The position numbers and the translations under genes were made by a program. A stretch of DNA of 64,000 nucleotides, taken from assembly GCA_018267365.1 (NCBI GenBank), contig JAFDYQ010000009.1:1-64000 (forward strand), given 5' to 3'. The stretch's first letter is position 1. Each line of letters opens with the position of its first letter. The notes below the pieces were generated by a model. It ran no database searches and was not told where the DNA came from. It saw nothing but the letters and a program-made list of their open reading frames with translations. Shown piece by piece: positions 61,459-64,000 of this stretch. The DNA is from Bacteroidota bacterium (GTDB lineage: Bacteria > Bacteroidota > Bacteroidia > Chitinophagales > LD1).

Positions 61459-62169
61459 ATGGGTCGCGCGTTTGAATACCGCAAGGAGAAAAAGTTTAAG
61501 AGATGGGGTGCTATGGCCAAGGCCTTTACCCGTATAGGCAAGGAAATCGCAATATCTGTCAAACTCGGTGGGCCAAACCCTGAATCAAACGCCCGCCTGC
61601 GCCAGGCTATCATCAATGCCAAGGGCGCGAACATGCCAAAGACCAACGTGGAAGCCGCGATCAAGAAGGCCTCTTCTAAGGATACTACCAACTATGAGGA
61701 AGTAACCTACGAAGGCTACGGTCCGCACGGCGTAGCGATAGTAGTAGACACTCAGACCGACAACACGACCCGTACAGTAGCCAACCTGCGCACCATCTTC
61801 AATAAGCTGAATGGCGCTATGGGCACGCAAGGTTCGGTAGAGTACATGTTCCAGAAAAAGGCTGTGTTCAAATTTCCAAAGGGCAATCACAACATTGAGG
61901 AACTGGAGTTTGAGCTGATAGACCACGGCCTGTCTGAACTGCAGGCAGACGAGGAGACGATCATCGCCTACGCTGAGTTCGTAGACTTTGGCAAACTGGC
62001 CAAGGCTCTGGAAGAAAAAGGCATAGAGGTCACAGAAAGCACGTACGACAAGATCCCTGATTTCTATAAAGAAGGCCTGACCGATGAGCAGGCAGAAGAG
62101 GTGATCAAACTGATAGACAGGCTGGAGGAAGACGATGATGTAAGCCTTGTCTTTCACAATATGAAATAA
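61459..62169 (+). CDS. yebC: YebC/PmpR family regulatory protein
   Basis: This 236-residue protein matches YebC/PmpR: the start MGRAFEYRKEKKFKRWGAMAKAFTRIGKEI, SVKLGGPNPESNARLRQAIINAKGANMPKTNVEAAIKKAS, EGYGPHGVAIVVDTQTDNTTRTVANLR, and the acidic C-terminus (LIDRLEEDDDVSLVF). Members act as transcription regulators or as translation factors that relieve ribosome stalling at proline stretches. ATG 61459 fits the family start. The reductase gene follows 54 bases downstream. Confidence 0.95.
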   Translation: MGRAFEYRKEKKFKRWGAMAKAFTRIGKEIAISVKLGGPNPESNARLRQAIINAKGANMPKTNVEAAIKKASSKDTTNYEEVTYEGYGPHGVAIVVDTQTDNTTRTVANLRTIFNKLNGAMGTQGSVEYMFQKKAVFKFPKGNHNIEELEFELIDHGLSELQADEETIIAYAEFVDFGKLAKALEEKGIEVTESTYDKIPDFYKEGLTDEQAEEVIKLIDRLEEDDDVSLVFHNMK

Positions 62170-62223
62170 GAAAGCTTCACGAACCTTGTTGGCTTTCTTG
62201 CTGTTTCCAAACACAAAACTCCC

Positions 62224-62982
62224 ATGACGCTCGAAACACTCAACATCATCACGCTGGTCTGGATCGGCGTGGGTATTGTCTCATTTCCCTTTCTGCTCAA
62301 GGTGACTGCGCCATATGGTCGCCATGCTACCGAAAAATGGGGTCCCATGATCAGCAACCGGCTCGGCTGGATACTACAGGAGGCACCGTCCATGATCTTT
62401 TTATCCATCTTCTTTTTTATAGGAGACCTGCCTAAGTCTCACGTGAGCTACTTTCTCTGGGGGCTATGGGTGGCACACTATATCTACCGCAGTCTGATCT
62501 TCCCATTCCGCACGAAGACTACCGGCAAGAAGATCCCGCTACTCATCGTCTGCTCCGCCATCGGCTTCAACTTTATGAATGGCTTTACCAATGGCACCTA
62601 CCTAGGCAGTTTTGGCGGCAACTATGATGACAGTTATTTCACTTCCGCCCGGTTCATCGTGGGCATCATCGTATTTGCCACCGGAGTATTTATCAATCAT
62701 CAGTCTGACAATATCCTCCTCGCCCTTCGCAAACCGGGCGAGACCGGCTATAAGATCCCACAGGGCGGCCTGTTCAAATACATCTCCGCGCCCAATCTCT
62801 TCGGTGAAATGATCGAGTGGACCGGCTATGCGATACTTGTCTGGAGTTTACCTGCACTGGGCTTTGCAGTCTGGACGATTGTAAACCTCACCCCACGCGC
62901 CATAGACCATCACAAGTGGTATCAGGAGAAGTTTAAAGACTATCCTAAAGAAAGAAAGGCGCTGATCCCTTTTATCCTGTAA
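62224..62982 (+). CDS. 3-oxo-5-alpha-steroid 4-dehydrogenase-like membrane protein
   Basis: This 252-residue protein has six to seven hydrophobic helices and the SRD5A/DUF1295 pattern: ISNRLGWILQEAPSMIFLSIFFF, HYIYRSLIFPFRTKT, GVFINHQSDNILLALRKPGETGYKIPQGGLFKYISAPNLFGEMIEWTGYAILVWSLPA, and the NADPH-site like RAIDHHKWYQEKFKDYPKERKALIPFI. Bacterial members reduce enone or sterol-like substrates, with natural substrate unknown. It lies 4 bases from the end of the convergent subtilase gene. Confidence 0.9.
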   Translation: MTLETLNIITLVWIGVGIVSFPFLLKVTAPYGRHATEKWGPMISNRLGWILQEAPSMIFLSIFFFIGDLPKSHVSYFLWGLWVAHYIYRSLIFPFRTKTTGKKIPLLIVCSAIGFNFMNGFTNGTYLGSFGGNYDDSYFTSARFIVGIIVFATGVFINHQSDNILLALRKPGETGYKIPQGGLFKYISAPNLFGEMIEWTGYAILVWSLPALGFAVWTIVNLTPRAIDHHKWYQEKFKDYPKERKALIPFIL

Positions 62983-62986
62983 GCAA

Positions 62987-64000
62987 TTATTTACCAACAG
63001 CCACCTTGATCATCGACTGCTGATCTCCCGCGGCCACACGCACCAGGTACATGCCCGCGCTGCTCTTACTCAGATCTATTGCCGTTGCGTTCTTTCCTGC
63101 TATAGTATTCCACTCTGTATTGTAAACCACCCTGCCGGAGATGTCATAAACTTCCACCGCCAGCACTGCAGCACACTCAGCCTGATAGTTCAGTGTGAAC
63201 CGGCCATTATTCGGATTAGGATACAGAGATACAGCTAGCGTATTGCCCGGCACCTCGCCCACACCTGTAGACAGAGAGGCCGCTATCACTGCACCATAGG
63301 CGTTGATCTTGCCATGTCCCCACGTATTGAGGCCCGCAGCCGGCAGCACACCCGTGAAAGTATCCAGGATGGCCGTCTGCGTCAGTATCCGCTTGATCTG
63401 ATCCGGATAGAGGCCCGGATTGGCCTCTAGCATCAGCGCAATGATACCGGAGGTACATGGCGTAGCCATAGACGTACCAGAGAACTGTGCCCAGTAGTAT
63501 TTCTTATTCTGATTTGGGTCGAGCCACGAACTCACTACATCGTTATAGTCTACCCCTCCAGGTCTCACATCGGCGCAAAATGAATTGACGGAAGATACAA
63601 CGCATAGGCCCGGTGCCGTTATATCCGGTACTACGCGGCCATCTGTGGTCGGTCCGTGACTGGAAAAAGGGACCAGCGCACCGAGAGTTGTATAGTTAAA
63701 GAAGTTATAACTGTGATGATTAATATTCGTGTACTCTACTTTGGCCGAATAGGCCCCTGCAGAGATAGCTGACCTGGTAGAAACAATATCACTGGTCACA
63801 TAATTAGTGTCACCCTGCTGCGCCCATGTGTAGCCATAGCCGGAGAGCGGGCCTCCATACCCCTCGCCGTTGGTCACATAGCCATCCCAAAAATCTACTC
63901 TGCCATCTGAAGATTTTATAGAAAGCAGTACGCTATCTGTAGTAGCGCGATTGTATAGCGTCAGGTAGATCCGCGGCTTACCATTAAACTCTGCAGTAGA
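62987..64000 (-). CDS. S8 subtilisin-like peptidase with T9SS sorting domain (5' end outside window)
   Basis: The frame is open from the right window edge to the stop at 62987 (337 residues visible). FSGTSMATPCTSGIIALMLEANPGLYPDQIKRIL has the catalytic Ser, and ITAPGLCVVSSVNSFC and SSHGPTTDGRVVPD are typical of the segment before it. The Asp and His of the triad should lie outside the window. The segment before the Ser includes an inserted domain (NRATTDSVLLSIKSSDGRVDFWDGY), as in Bacteroidota S8 proteins. The C-terminus (SLYPNPNNGRFTLNY, ISGRVVYNTEW, GDQQSMIKVAVGK) is a type A T9SS sorting domain, so the enzyme is secreted. Confidence 0.9.
   Translation of the reverse strand, partial: STAEFNGKPRIYLTLYNRATTDSVLLSIKSSDGRVDFWDGYVTNGEGYGGPLSGYGYTWAQQGDTNYVTSDIVSTRSAISAGAYSAKVEYTNINHHSYNFFNYTTLGALVPFSSHGPTTDGRVVPDITAPGLCVVSSVNSFCADVRPGGVDYNDVVSSWLDPNQNKKYYWAQFSGTSMATPCTSGIIALMLEANPGLYPDQIKRILTQTAILDTFTGVLPAAGLNTWGHGKINAYGAVIAASLSTGVGEVPGNTLAVSLYPNPNNGRFTLNYQAECAAVLAVEVYDISGRVVYNTEWNTIAGKNATAIDLSKSSAGMYLVRVAAGDQQSMIKVAVGK

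Overview
The window looks like a chromosomal segment of a Bacteroidota bacterium, probably of the Chitinophagaceae or a nearby family. Evidence: three long secreted proteins end in type IX secretion (T9SS) sorting domains; families typical of the phylum are present (DUF5777, choice-of-anchor Q and V, DUF1573, DUF6600, TPR plus LuxR-type HTH regulators, fused 2-oxoacid dehydrogenase E1, a PID-CTERM-like peptide); and many genes are preceded by the phylum's -7 box TAnnTTTG, several with a TTG about 20 bases upstream. No rRNA, tRNA, CRISPR array or prophage was seen. The 5' part of a subtilase (right edge) and the 3' part of a secreted protein (left edge) lie outside the window.

Layout. 0-8.8 kb: an intracellular TPR/HTH regulator, a large T9SS beta-helix protein, and a LytTR response regulator with a TPR histidine kinase. 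8.9-22.8 kb: housekeeping genes (dnaJ-grpE, a PpiD-like foldase, fused E1, rpiB, tatC, lptC, MFS transporter, a small membrane protein, rnc, rlmN, DUF1573 protein). 23-32.4 kb: a membrane sulfatase/transferase coupled to a Bax-inhibitor-1 protein, a kinase-like protein, then a 1721-residue T9SS adhesin with a tiny PID-CTERM-like protein. 32.6-41.2 kb: a leftward iron/haem/redox cluster (imelysin, di-haem peroxidase, haem-monooxygenase-like protein, Rieske protein, porin, DUF5777 barrel, YceI, CX4CH cytochrome, CxxCH choice-of-anchor V protein). Its porin promoter is bracketed by two Fur-family-like 7-1-7 palindromes. 41.2-53.2 kb: peroxiredoxin, M23 peptidase, trhO, M29 aminopeptidase, hotdog protein, a complete RAYT/REP element, an rRNA methyltransferase, thiolase and recQ. 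53.4-64 kb: manC, an aminotransferase, the cysteine-biosynthesis operon cysE-cysK, a Q-rich DUF6600 protein, slyD, an LpxH-like hydrolase, yebC, a steroid-reductase-like protein and the partial subtilase.

The most interesting observation is upstream of cysE-cysK. A 23-codon ORF (57641-57712, minus strand) carries Cys-Thr-Cys-Cys-Cys and ends in Cys. An intrinsic terminator (57580-57613) lies between it and the cysE start codon. A G-rich segment inside the ORF can pair with the 5' arm of that terminator. This has the layout of a ribosome-mediated cysteine attenuator. Second, the RAYT transposase at 46.7-47.3 kb is bounded by perfect 31-bp inverted repeats, each a GTAG plus hairpin REP unit. 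The TAG of each GTAG is the stop codon of the convergent gene on that side. Third is the twin-operator promoter of the iron/haem cluster.
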